From contig CABRFG010000001.1 of the NCBI GenBank assembly GCA_902470095.1, forward strand, positions 1 to 64,000: a stretch of DNA of 64,000 nucleotides. The letters run 5' to 3'. The notes below the pieces were generated by a model. The model searched no databases, was not told the origin of the DNA, and saw nothing but the letters and a program-made list of their open reading frames with translations. The stretch comes from an uncultured Collinsella sp. (GTDB taxonomy: Bacteria > Actinomycetota > Coriobacteriia > Coriobacteriales > Coriobacteriaceae). Positions 17,307 through 25,579 of the stretch are shown here, in pieces (within the stretch, counting starts at the first letter, position 1; each line of letters opens with the position of its first letter). Position numbers and translations under genes: made by a program.

Positions 17307-18440
17307 CTATTTCCAAACGCGCTTGGCAACGCGCTTGACCAGCGCGATCTTTGCCCATTGCTCGTCCTCGGTCAGCTTGTTGCCAATCTCGCAGCTGGCA
17401 AAACCGCACTGGGGCGACAGATACAGGTTCTCGAGCGGAACATACTTTGCAGCCTCGTGAATACGCTCGACAATGGCATCCTCGTCCTCAAGCTCAGCGG
17501 CCTTGGTGGTCACCAGGCCCAACACGACCTTCTTGCCGGGGGCAACGTACTTGAGCGGCTCAAAGCCACCGGCACGCGGCGTATCGAACTCCAGATAGAA
17601 CGCATCGACATCCTCATGCGCAAACAGGTACGGCGCGACGGGGTCATAGCCGCCCTCGAAGGCATAGGTAGAGTGGTAGTTACCACGGCACACGTGCGTG
17701 TTGATGACCAGGTCGTCGGGCTTACCCTCGATGGCGGCGTTGTTGAGCGCCACGCCCAGCTCGCTTACCTTTTGCAGGTCGACCGGGCTCATGCCGGTCT
17801 TGGACACAAAGTCGGTATCGCAGTAGATGCCCCAGGTGCAGTCATCAAACTGGATGTTGCGGCAGCCTGCTGCGTACAGGTCGGCAATCACCGTACGATA
17901 AGCGGCTGCAATGGCGTCGGCAAGTTCCTCATCGGTCTTATAGACAGCGCGCAGGCTCTCCTGCTGGCCGTCGCAGCGATCGAGCGTGATCTCAGAGAAC
18001 GTCTGGATCGGTGCCGGAATGGTTTGCCGTGCGACCTGGCCCTCCCCCTCAAGCGCCTTGACGAACTTGAAGTGCTCGACGAAGGGGTGGTTCTCGCCGC
18101 TGATGGAGCCGGTCACCACGGCGGTATCGGCCGTCGTCTCCTCATCATGGAACATATAACCCGTACGCGAGGTACGGCGCTCAATGCCATTGAGGCCCCA
18201 CATAAAGTCGAGGTGCCAGTAACTGCGGCGGAACTCACCATCGGTAATCACCTGCAGGCCGGCGGCCTTCTGCTTGGCCACCAAATCGCGAATGGCATCG
18301 TCCTCGACGGCCTTAAGGCCGGCGGCGTCGAGTGTGCCCGCGGCATAGGCGGCACGTGCATCCTTAACAGCCTGTGGACGAAGAAAGCTGCCGACGATAT
18401 CGGCGCGAAACGGCGCGTTCAGCGTGGTTAAAGCACTCAT
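17307..18440 (-). CDS. Cobalamin-independent methionine synthase family protein (MetE C-terminal domain, YxjG/YxjH-like)
   Basis: 377 residues from ATG 18440 (MSALTTLNAPFRADIVGS), with AAGGGAG upstream. It holds only the catalytic half of MetE (about 750 residues): FRADIVGSFLRP, QFDDCTWG, the zinc-binding NTHVCRGN, and LSPQCGFAS with the second zinc Cys. Such short forms transfer methyl groups to homocysteine or related thiols. The natural methyl donor is unclear for this subfamily. Two dyads precede it (18481-18547), suggesting methionine- or LysR-type control. Confidence 0.9.
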   Translation of the reverse strand: MSALTTLNAPFRADIVGSFLRPQAVKDARAAYAAGTLDAAGLKAVEDDAIRDLVAKQKAAGLQVITDGEFRRSYWHLDFMWGLNGIERRTSRTGYMFHDEETTADTAVVTGSISGENHPFVEHFKFVKALEGEGQVARQTIPAPIQTFSEITLDRCDGQQESLRAVYKTDEELADAIAAAYRTVIADLYAAGCRNIQFDDCTWGIYCDTDFVSKTGMSPVDLQKVSELGVALNNAAIEGKPDDLVINTHVCRGNYHSTYAFEGGYDPVAPYLFAHEDVDAFYLEFDTPRAGGFEPLKYVAPGKKVVLGLVTTKAAELEDEDAIVERIHEAAKYVPLENLYLSPQCGFASCEIGNKLTEDEQWAKIALVKRVAKRVWK

Positions 18441-18480
18441 AGATATCTCCCTTTGCATTGGTTGCTTTACTGGGACAAAG

Positions 18481-18547
18481 TATGAGCGCTCATATGGCAA
18501 TCGTAAAATATACGTTTATAACAGTTTGATATAGGAAACTTCTATAT
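18481..18547 (-). promoter_or_regulatory. Two dyads upstream of the MetE-like gene
   Basis: TATGAGCGCTCATA (18481-18494) is a perfect 14-bp palindrome. ATATAG-N7-CTATAT (18529-18547) is a second dyad. Both lie in an AT-rich 250-bp gap between the MetE-like gene (minus) and the third surface protein (plus). No riboswitch was recognised. Confidence 0.5.
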
Positions 18548-18694
18548 TCACACCAACGAATCGTCGAGCCAAGCCATCCCATATCCGCCAGTGCAAATAG
18601 CCATTTTCGTGCCCATATGGCACTAGCAGCTCTGCCCTATCGACCATACGCTTAGTGGCGACCGCACAAGGCCACGCGAGAGATAGGAGCGACC

Positions 18695-20218
18695 ATGACC
18701 ACGTTTACGACCCCCACGCGCCGCACCGATCGCACTACAGGACTCCATTACGCCGAGACCCCCGTGCGTCAGCGCACCGTTCTCACCTGTGGCAGCTGGC
18801 GCCGCGTGACCCGCCGCATCGTTTGCGGCCTGACCTGTGCACTTACTGTGAGCTCGCTGCTCATGCCGAGCATTTCGTTTGCGGCGGAGCGGGTCGAGGT
18901 CGACGGCAACATCTATAACGCCGGTGCCGCGGCCGGCGACGGCAGCACGTGGGCCTGGGACGGCGCCGACGACATGACACTCAATGGTTATAACGGCGGA
19001 GGCATCGCTGCCTACGGCAAGCTCAACGTGAGCTACGAGGGCAACAATACGGTTGCCAATGACGAAGGCGACGGCATTTCCGTTGTGGACGGTGCCAATG
19101 AGGGCGCCGAGCTCAACATCTCCGGAACGGGCACCCTGACGGCAACAGCAGAAGGCAACGCCTTGTATTCCGAGGGCGATATGACGATCAGCGGAACAGG
19201 AACTGTCACCGCCAAGGGCGCGGGCGCCGAGGGCATCCTTGCCGACGGCGACATAACCATAACCGGCGGCGGCACAGTCGACGCACGCTCCGAGCAGGAC
19301 TGCGGCATCGTCGCCGAAGAAACCCTCACGGTATCCAACAGCACGCTAACCGCTCAGGGATTCGGCAGCGGCATATATGCCTTCGATGGCCTGACCATTG
19401 ATGCGGCGACCGTACGAGCGTATGCATACCCAGCGCGCGAAGATAGCCCCACCGCCATCTTCACCGACGAGGGCGACATCACCATTAAAAACGGCTCATT
19501 CGTTCACGCCTATGCCGAGGGTGAAAACGCCTCAGGAATCTACTCGTACAATCACGACACCGACAGCCCCGGCGGGCGCATCTTTATCAGCGACTCGACC
19601 GTCGAGGCCATTGCCCACTACATCAACCACGATGGAGGCAACCAGCCCCTACCGCCCATCGGCAATGGCGACATTGTCGTAGTTGACCCAGACGTGAACG
19701 CTCGTACGTATGGCATCTTCGCGCTCACCGAGGATGGCCTAACGCCTGCAACCATCTCCATCACACGCAGCCGCGTAACAGCAGAGGGCGACACCGCCGC
19801 CATCTTGGCCGTGGTGAATAGTGCAGACGGCAGCATTGCCGGAACGATCAATATCGTCGACAGCATTATCGAAACACCTAACGGTGGACGCATTTGCGAC
19901 GTGCGCTTCGTTGACACCAATCCCGTCGATGCCCCCTACCAGCGCGGCCAGACGATCGGCACCGCCAATGATGTCATCACGGATCTGGACAGCGACGCCA
20001 TCGCCAAGCGCGCCGTCATCGTTCCGGTGGATACGCCCCCGGCGAAGCCCGAGTCGAAGCCTAAGGTAACGACCGCCGCCGCGACCATCAAGCATGTCGA
20101 CACCAAGGGCACGCTCGCGGCCACGGGTGACGCTTCCGCCATGGGCGCCGTCGCCGCTGCCATCACAGGCGTGGCAGCCGTCGTCGCCGGCATCTTTACC
20201 AGTCGCAAGCGCTCGTAA
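18695..20218 (+). CDS. Secreted carbohydrate-binding-like repeat protein, paralogue 3
   Basis: 507 residues; AGGAG precedes the ATG. Signal region SWRRVTRRIVCGLTCALTV with cleavage after ISFAA. About 70-400: beta-helix type repeats (MTISGTGTVTAKGAGAEGI, ITITGGGTVDARSEQDCGI). The linker is shorter than in paralogues 1 and 2 (PPAKPESKPKVT). The C-terminus has LAATGDAS, a hydrophobic helix and TSRKRS, an LAxTG-type sorting signal. It lacks one or two repeats of its relatives and is separated from them by three unrelated genes, so it is probably an older copy. Confidence 0.85.
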   Translation: MTTFTTPTRRTDRTTGLHYAETPVRQRTVLTCGSWRRVTRRIVCGLTCALTVSSLLMPSISFAAERVEVDGNIYNAGAAAGDGSTWAWDGADDMTLNGYNGGGIAAYGKLNVSYEGNNTVANDEGDGISVVDGANEGAELNISGTGTLTATAEGNALYSEGDMTISGTGTVTAKGAGAEGILADGDITITGGGTVDARSEQDCGIVAEETLTVSNSTLTAQGFGSGIYAFDGLTIDAATVRAYAYPAREDSPTAIFTDEGDITIKNGSFVHAYAEGENASGIYSYNHDTDSPGGRIFISDSTVEAIAHYINHDGGNQPLPPIGNGDIVVVDPDVNARTYGIFALTEDGLTPATISITRSRVTAEGDTAAILAVVNSADGSIAGTINIVDSIIETPNGGRICDVRFVDTNPVDAPYQRGQTIGTANDVITDLDSDAIAKRAVIVPVDTPPAKPESKPKVTTAAATIKHVDTKGTLAATGDASAMGAVAAAITGVAAVVAGIFTSRKRS

Positions 20219-20270
20219 CTCCAAGTCTCGTGACGCTCGATCAATTCGGGCGCGCACCGTCCCATGGTAA

Positions 20271-20300
20271 GCGGCCGCCGGACCTCCCACCGGCGGCCGC
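20271..20300 (+). terminator. Intrinsic terminator of paralogue 3
   Basis: Perfect 11-bp GC stem (GCGGCCGCCGG at 20271-20281, complement at 20290-20300) with an 8-nt loop. Only a weak T tract follows. Confidence 0.8.
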
Positions 20301-20361
20301 GCCTCGTTTGAACGACCCCGCTTCAATTATTCGTCCAAAACAGGCGCACCCGCCCAGTCGC

Positions 20362-21381
20362 CTACAGCAATACAAACTGCTTCAGCGCGGCGCGACTCGT
20401 TATGCCCAGCTTGGCGTAGGTGTTCGACAGGCGATTCTTTACCGTGCCACGCGAGATACCCATGTGAGCGGCAATCTCATCGTTGGTCCAGCCGCGACAG
20501 GCCAGCATAGCGATGGCGAACTCCGTCGTGGTCAGGCTCTCGGCAACGGTGGCGCCCGTCCCCGGATTATGCACACGACGCCAACCGCGACTAAACCGCT
20601 CGGTAACTTTGATGATCTCCGCGAACTCCTGCGGATGGCCCTTCTTTAGGCATGACTCCAACACGCCCTGCAAAAGCCCGTGATGCTCTCCGACGATTTC
20701 AATCAGGCCATCGGGCTGTGCAATCTGCCAGGCACGCATAAAATGAGCGTTCGCGCGGTCAGCTTCGCGCTGGTTAATCCACCCAACGGCGGCAATCAGG
20801 TGCAAGAAGACCTCAGGGACGGGATAGCTCTCCTGCTTCATCGACAAGGCGTTCTCCGCCATACCCACGCAGCGCCCGTAATCGCCGTCGAGGTAGGCAC
20901 GGTGCGCCAGCGCATAGGTTGCAAACAGGCGCAGCCCCTCGGGCAGCAGTGATGCATACAAATCGAATTTGCCGCGTGACACCGGCGAGGGAAAATGCAG
21001 CAGCACACAGGCGCTCGCCGCAAGCAGCATATATGAGGCCTGGGCGCGTGGATCCCTTGTCGCACTTTGACCCTTCCCTGTTTCCTTGAGATACGCAAGG
21101 CAGCGGCGCGCCGCCAATGCGCGATTCAGTGACAGATTTGCATAGGCGCACAACAGGCATGCCGAAAGACGGAGCGAAAGGTCATCCGATAGTAAGTACG
21201 GCTCCGCTAGGCGTCGTGCCTCATCGGGGCAAGCGCGATAGTAGTGCGCCTCGGCACGCGCGATAACGCCATAGTCATCTTTGAGCATCACGTCGAGGGT
21301 TTTGTCGAGCGTTCCGGGCTCAAACGCCGCGCACATAAGCGGCATGGGGAAACGCCAGCTGTCGGTATATATCCGATCCAC
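20362..21381 (-). CDS. LuxR-type HTH regulator
   Basis: 339 residues from GTG 21381, chosen for GGGGAGG upstream; ATG 21399 would add six residues. The last 65 residues hold a LuxR/GerE HTH (FAIAMLACRGWTNDEIAAHM, SRGTVKNRLSNTYAKLGI). The first 270 are helical and rich in short Ala/Leu helices (LCAYANLSLNRALAARR), resembling TPR-like sensor regions of MalT-type regulators, but no NTPase motif is seen. Target genes unknown; it lies between a surface protein and a LysR gene. Confidence 0.87.
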   Translation of the reverse strand: MDRIYTDSWRFPMPLMCAAFEPGTLDKTLDVMLKDDYGVIARAEAHYYRACPDEARRLAEPYLLSDDLSLRLSACLLCAYANLSLNRALAARRCLAYLKETGKGQSATRDPRAQASYMLLAASACVLLHFPSPVSRGKFDLYASLLPEGLRLFATYALAHRAYLDGDYGRCVGMAENALSMKQESYPVPEVFLHLIAAVGWINQREADRANAHFMRAWQIAQPDGLIEIVGEHHGLLQGVLESCLKKGHPQEFAEIIKVTERFSRGWRRVHNPGTGATVAESLTTTEFAIAMLACRGWTNDEIAAHMGISRGTVKNRLSNTYAKLGITSRAALKQFVLL

Positions 21382-21530
21382 GGCGACCTCCCCTCGCATA
21401 GCGGCTCACTTTGATGGTAATGCGAGGGGGCAACGGTTAATGGGACATGTGGCTCGAAATACAGCCTCATCCTGGGACGTACGCGGTAAATCGAACGGTG
21501 CCAAGTTTAAATGCGGCGCCGCTCAAAAGG

Positions 21531-22427
21531 CTAAATATGCTGGCGGATCGCGTCGATATAGGCTTGGCCGTAGCGCGTGAGTGTCGTGTTCTTGCGCGTG
21601 ATGATGCCGATCTCCATGTACTCGTCTACATCGAGCGGAATCGAGATGATGCCGGGACCGTTGAGCTCGTGACTGATCACGCCTGAGCATACCGTGTAGC
21701 CGTTGAGGCCCATGGCAAGGTTGAACAACGTCGCACGGTCGCGCACACGGATATTCTTGCGGCGCTCAAACGTCGAAGTCAGTTCCTCGGAATAGTAAAA
21801 CGAGTTGTAGCTGCCCTGCTCGTAGGACAGGAAGGGATAGTCCTCCAGGTCCTCGAGCGTCACGCTGGAGCGGCCCGCCAGCGGATGGTCGGCGCACACG
21901 AAGACATGCGGCGTGGCACAGAAGAGCCCTTCGAACACGAGCTCGTTGGCCGCCAGCATGCGCTCGATGACCTCGCGATTGTGCTCGGACAGGTACAAGA
22001 TGCCCAGCTCGCTTTTCATGTGCGCGACGTCCTCGATAATCTCGTGAGTCTGCTCCTCGCGCAGGGTAAAGTCGTAGCGCGCGGCATCGAACTCGCGGAT
22101 CACATCGACAAACGCATTAACGGCAAAGGAATAATGCTGGCAGCTCACACTAAAGTGCGGCACTTGCTCGGACGCGCCCTTGTACTTGCCTTCGAGCAGA
22201 TCGGCCTGGTCGAGCACCTGTCGCGCGTAGCCCAAGAAGGTCTCGCCCTCCTCGGACACAATGACACCCTTGTTGGTGCGCTCAAAGATGTGCACACCCA
22301 TCTCGTTTTCGAGATCGCGGATCGACGCGGTAATCGAAGGCTGCGACACAAAGAGCCGGCGCGAGGCCTCGGTGATGCTGCCGCATTCGGCAACTTTGAC
22401 GACATATCTGAGCTGCTGAAGCTTCAT
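21531..22427 (-). CDS. LysR-family regulator, CysB-like N-terminus
   Basis: 298 residues from ATG 22427 (MKLQQLRYVVKVAECGSI), with GGGAGG upstream; the ORF extends to 22634 without a better start. The HTH is ITEASRRLFVSQPSITASIR; the effector domain follows (FERTNKGVIVSEEG, ELGILYLSEHN, DYPFLSYEQGSY). The opening KLQQLRYVVKV resembles LysR members of Firmicutes and Coriobacteria whose effectors are unknown. It lies 10 bp downstream of a HAD phosphatase gene in the same direction, so the two are probably co-transcribed. Confidence 0.93.
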   Translation of the reverse strand: MKLQQLRYVVKVAECGSITEASRRLFVSQPSITASIRDLENEMGVHIFERTNKGVIVSEEGETFLGYARQVLDQADLLEGKYKGASEQVPHFSVSCQHYSFAVNAFVDVIREFDAARYDFTLREEQTHEIIEDVAHMKSELGILYLSEHNREVIERMLAANELVFEGLFCATPHVFVCADHPLAGRSSVTLEDLEDYPFLSYEQGSYNSFYYSEELTSTFERRKNIRVRDRATLFNLAMGLNGYTVCSGVISHELNGPGIISIPLDVDEYMEIGIITRKNTTLTRYGQAYIDAIRQHI

Positions 22428-22437
22428 AGCGCCCTCC

Positions 22438-23346
22438 CTAGACGTTCGTGACGCCAAGACCCGCCGCGTCCATCTGACGCATAAACGGCGGCATCTCCCC
22501 CGTCGCGGCACAGGCGGCAATCTGATGCAGAGCCCCGGCAACCGCATCGTCTGCCGCAGCGCCGATATGCCAGCGCGCGGCAGACGCGACGGCCTCGTTG
22601 GCATTGGCGACTGCAACGGAGTTGGGAACGGCATCGATCATGGGCAGATCGTTATCGGAATCACCGAATACGGCCACCTCGTCGAGCGTCAGGTCCAAAG
22701 CGCGCGCCAGCTCCAGCGCGGCGCAACCCTTGTCCCAACCTGCTGGAAGGATGTCGAACAGGCGCACACGATTGTTGGGAAACACGAGTGAGAGCTCCGG
22801 TACCTCAGCGGCAACGCGCTCACGTAGCTCCGCGAGCTCCTCACGCGAGCGGGCGCTCCAGATATTCGCCTTGAACACCGGCGCGTCGTCGACAACGGGA
22901 CGGCACGGAGCCTCTTCGCCTTTGAGCCATGCGTTGCCGCCCGACTCCATGGCGCGACGCACGCGCTCGGGGTCGCTCGTCACGCAATAGGCATCGTTAT
23001 CCCAAAAGTCGTCACCCAGGCTGTAGACCTTTAGATAGGTATCGTCGGTCTCTTGCTCCAGATAGTCGGCCAAACGCATCAGAGCATCGTTGTCGATTGC
23101 GTGCGAGGCGACTACTTCGCCGCCGACAAACATCACCTGGCCGTTACAGAACGCGCCAGTCGAAAAACACTCGGAACGATTTTTGAACATCCAGCCCATC
23201 GCGGACGGCTGACGACCCGAAACCGGGCCAAAGTGTAGACCCGCCGCCTGCATGGCATGAATACCCTCGATGGCGTAGTCGCTGGCGCCGTCATGCCCGG
23301 CCGGAATCAGCGTATCGTCCATATCGGTCAGCACAAGTTTGATCAT
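22438..23346 (-). CDS. HAD-superfamily phosphatase, Cof type
   Basis: 302 residues. Motif I DMDDTL (nucleophile Asp near residue 8 and acid/base Asp two further), motif II SGR, motif IV GDSDNDLPMID. The large C2 cap domain in the middle (residues about 85-200) places it with Cof/YbiV-like sugar-phosphate phosphatases. Substrate not deducible. First gene of a likely two-gene unit with the LysR regulator. Confidence 0.92.
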   Translation of the reverse strand: MIKLVLTDMDDTLIPAGHDGASDYAIEGIHAMQAAGLHFGPVSGRQPSAMGWMFKNRSECFSTGAFCNGQVMFVGGEVVASHAIDNDALMRLADYLEQETDDTYLKVYSLGDDFWDNDAYCVTSDPERVRRAMESGGNAWLKGEEAPCRPVVDDAPVFKANIWSARSREELAELRERVAAEVPELSLVFPNNRVRLFDILPAGWDKGCAALELARALDLTLDEVAVFGDSDNDLPMIDAVPNSVAVANANEAVASAARWHIGAAADDAVAGALHQIAACAATGEMPPFMRQMDAAGLGVTNV

Positions 23347-23383
23347 GAGGTCCCCATTCGTATCGGTCCTACCTATTGTAACG

Positions 23384-23418
23384 ACCTGCCAAAATAAACC
23401 TGTCCCTTTTTGGCAGGT
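23384..23418. repeat. Dispersed hairpin repeat R1
   Basis: ACCTGCCAAAA and TTTTGGCAGGT enclose TAAACCTGTCCCT: 11-bp arms. An almost identical copy is R5 at 47906-47940. Located between the HAD gene start and the TPP riboswitch. Confidence 0.85.
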
Positions 23419-23444
23419 GCGTTAGTATAGGGAACAACAGATTC

Positions 23445-23538
23445 GATGCGGGAGTGCCGACGGTGCAAACCACAAGGCTGAGAGGGCATAGGGCCCAATC
23501 CTTTGAACCTGTCAGTTAATGCTGGCGTAGGGAGCATG
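23445..23538 (+). promoter_or_regulatory. TPP riboswitch (THI-box)
   Basis: Carries the THI-box landmarks in order: GGGAGTGCC, then GGCTGAGAGGGC, CCTTTGAACCTGTCAG, TTAATGCTGGCGTAGGGAG. These form the pyrimidine- and pyrophosphate-sensing arms. A terminator hairpin follows at once (23550-23579), so binding of thiamine pyrophosphate probably stops transcription before thiM. It controls the three-gene thiamine salvage/synthesis unit downstream. Confidence 0.96.
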
Positions 23539-23549
23539 CCGCCTTTGCA

Positions 23550-23579
23550 GGGGCGCTGTCTATGCACAGCGCCCCTTTT
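23550..23579 (+). terminator. Riboswitch-controlled terminator
   Basis: GGGGCGCTG (23550-23558) pairs with CAGCGCCCC (23567-23575), then TTTT. Twelve nucleotides after the THI box and upstream of the thiM ribosome site. Confidence 0.93.
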
Positions 23580-23601
23580 CTATGCCAAGGAGGCATGTGC
23601 A

Positions 23602-24441
23602 GTGATTGATTCGGAACAGCTTAAGCAAAATGTGGTCAAGGCCGTGGATGAGATTCGCGCCACCAATCCAATGGCCGGCTCCATCACCAACACGGTGACG
23701 ATTGACTTTGTCGCCAACGCGCAGCTCGCCGTAGGCGGTTCGGCCGCCATGGTCTATCTGCCCGACGAGGGCGAGGCGCTCGTTGCCGGCGGCGGCGCCA
23801 TCTATCTCAACATGGGCACGCTCTTCCCCATCTACGAGCAGACGATTCCCCGCGCGGCCAAGGCGGCACACGACGCCGGCAAGCCCTGGGTGCTCGATCC
23901 GGTAGGTCTGGGCATCGGTAGCCTGCGCACCCAGCTGGTAAACGAGCTCAAGCAGTACAAGCCCGCCATCGTGCGCGGCAACGCCTCCGAGATCATCGCG
24001 CTCGCCGGCCTGTGGGGTCTTGAGGGCGAGGCGGCTGATCTGAGCCGCGTGCGCGGTGTCGATACCACCGACACGGTCGACGCCGCCCGCGATGCCGCCG
24101 TGGCGCTCGCCCGCTACACCGGCGGCGCCATAGTGGTCTCGGGCGAAGTCGACCTAATCACCGACGGCATAACCGTGGCCAAGTCCCACGGCGGCAGCCC
24201 GCTCATGTCCAAGATCACCGGTTGCGGCTGCTCGCAGGGCGGCGTGCTGGCCGTGTATGCCTGCGCCGCCGACCCGTTTACGGCAGCCGTCTGCGGCACC
24301 GCCGTCTACAACGTTGCCGGCACGCGTGCCGCCGCTGTCGCCGATGCCCCGGCAAGCTTTAAGGTCGCCTTTATCGACGAGCTCTACCGCGCAACCGCCC
24401 AGGATATTGCCGACAACCGACTCGAGCTCGAGGAGGCATAA
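23602..24441 (+). CDS. thiM: Hydroxyethylthiazole kinase
   Basis: 279 residues from GTG 23602, with AAGGAGG eight bases before. The in-frame ATG at 23503 lies inside the riboswitch and is not used. Family motifs: NPMAGSITNTVTIDFVAN, the substrate region near the start, DPVGLGIG, GNASEIIAL, and GCGCSQGG, which carries the phosphotransfer site. It phosphorylates 4-methyl-5-hydroxyethylthiazole for reuse in thiamine synthesis. First gene of a TPP-controlled operon with a thiamine-binding protein and thiE; thiD is not in this window. Confidence 0.95.
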   Translation: MIDSEQLKQNVVKAVDEIRATNPMAGSITNTVTIDFVANAQLAVGGSAAMVYLPDEGEALVAGGGAIYLNMGTLFPIYEQTIPRAAKAAHDAGKPWVLDPVGLGIGSLRTQLVNELKQYKPAIVRGNASEIIALAGLWGLEGEAADLSRVRGVDTTDTVDAARDAAVALARYTGGAIVVSGEVDLITDGITVAKSHGGSPLMSKITGCGCSQGGVLAVYACAADPFTAAVCGTAVYNVAGTRAAAVADAPASFKVAFIDELYRATAQDIADNRLELEEA

Positions 24442-24444
24442 GCC

Positions 24445-24786
24445 ATGTCCGAACCCGCAACCAATGCCGGCATGAACACACTCGTCGCCGTGGCCATCGC
24501 CCCGTGCGGCACCGGCGACGAGCTGTCCGCCGAGGTCGCCGAGGTCGTGCGCGTCATTCGCGAGAGCGGCCTTCCCAACCGCACCACCTCGATGTTCACC
24601 GAGATCGAGGGCGACTGGGACGAGGTCATGCAGGTCGTGCGCGACGCGACCTTTGTGTTGGCAAGCAAGGGCATCCGCACCGAAGTCGTGCTCAAAGCCG
24701 ATATTCGACCCGGATTTACCGACACCATGACCGGCAAACTTGAGCGCATGGAAGCGCAGATCAAGAAGCAGGAGGAAGCACGATGA
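24445..24786 (+). CDS. MTH1187/YkoF-like thiamine-binding protein
   Basis: 113 residues; ATG 3 nt after the thiM stop, with GAGGAGG overlapping the end of thiM. It has one ferredoxin-like domain of the thiamine-binding (formerly DUF77) family: VAVAIAPCGTGDE, then NRTTSMFTEIEGDWDEV and IRTEVVLKADIRPG. Members bind thiamine or hydroxymethylpyrimidine and are often TPP-regulated. Its place between thiM and thiE agrees. It overlaps thiE by 4 bp, so translation is probably coupled. Confidence 0.88.
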   Translation: MSEPATNAGMNTLVAVAIAPCGTGDELSAEVAEVVRVIRESGLPNRTTSMFTEIEGDWDEVMQVVRDATFVLASKGIRTEVVLKADIRPGFTDTMTGKLERMEAQIKKQEEAR

Positions 24787-25478
24787 GTATCCGCGACAAC
24801 CTTGATATCTCGGCCTATCTGGTACTCGGCCCCGAAAACACCCTCGGGCGCCCCGTGGGCGATGTAGTGACCCAGGCGCTCGACGCCGGCTTTACCTGCA
24901 TTCAGGTGCGCTCCAAGGTGGCAAGTGCCCGCGAGATCATTGCGCTGACGGGCGACGCCGCGCAGGCCATCGCTCAGGCCGGCAAGACCGGTCAGGTCGC
25001 CCTGTTAATCGATGACCGCCTTGACTGCGTGCTCGCCGCGCGCGAGCAGGGCATTGCTGTCGACGGCGTGCACGTGGGCCAGAGCGATATTCCCGTCGAA
25101 GTCTGCCGCAAACTTTTGGGCCCCGATGCCATCGTGGGCCTTTCGGCCCGCTGCGAGGAGATGCTCGAGTACGTCAAAACCGCCGACATGAGCCTGGTCG
25201 ACTATCTTGGCATCGGCCCGCTCCACGAGACCGAGACCAAGCGCGACTGCGGACGCGCGGCCGACGGCTCTATCATTACCAAGAGCTTTGAGGACCTGGC
25301 CGCACTCCACGCAGCAAGCCCCGTGCCCATCGTGGTGGGCGGCGGCGTCAAGACGGCCGACCTGCCGCAGCTCAAGGCCACCGGCGTCGACGGCTTTTTC
25401 GTGGTGAGCGCCGTCTGCAGTGCCGACGACCCCCACGCCGCGGCCAAGGAGCTCGTCGACACCTGGCAGCAGGCATAG
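24783..25478 (+). CDS. thiE: Thiamine-phosphate synthase
   Basis: 231 residues. TIM-barrel motifs: VTQALDAGFTCIQVRSK, LLIDDRLDCVLAAREQGI, DGVHVGQSD, VGLSARCEEM, LGIGPLHETETK and VVGGGVKTADLP. It joins thiazole phosphate (from ThiM) to hydroxymethylpyrimidine pyrophosphate. ATGA overlap with the preceding gene. Last gene of the TPP-riboswitch operon; a terminator hairpin follows at 25521. Confidence 0.95.
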   Translation: MSIRDNLDISAYLVLGPENTLGRPVGDVVTQALDAGFTCIQVRSKVASAREIIALTGDAAQAIAQAGKTGQVALLIDDRLDCVLAAREQGIAVDGVHVGQSDIPVEVCRKLLGPDAIVGLSARCEEMLEYVKTADMSLVDYLGIGPLHETETKRDCGRAADGSIITKSFEDLAALHAASPVPIVVGGGVKTADLPQLKATGVDGFFVVSAVCSADDPHAAAKELVDTWQQA

Positions 25479-25520
25479 ACATAAGCCGAGCAGCTGATTC
25501 GCAGCCTCATATCTTCAGCA

Positions 25521-25570
25521 GCGGAAAGCGCATCCCAGTTTGGGCCCCCATTCCGAGATGCGCTTTCCGC
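25521..25570. terminator. Terminator-like hairpin between thiE and patatin genes
   Basis: GCGGAAAGCGCATC (25521-25534) pairs perfectly with 25557-25570. No clear T tract. Serves convergent genes. Confidence 0.75.
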
Positions 25571-25579
25571 ATGCGACCC

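Noticed and set aside
23503..23601. Longer thiM starting at ATG 23503
   Set aside because: Lies inside the TPP riboswitch and terminator; GTG 23602 has a strong ribosome site.
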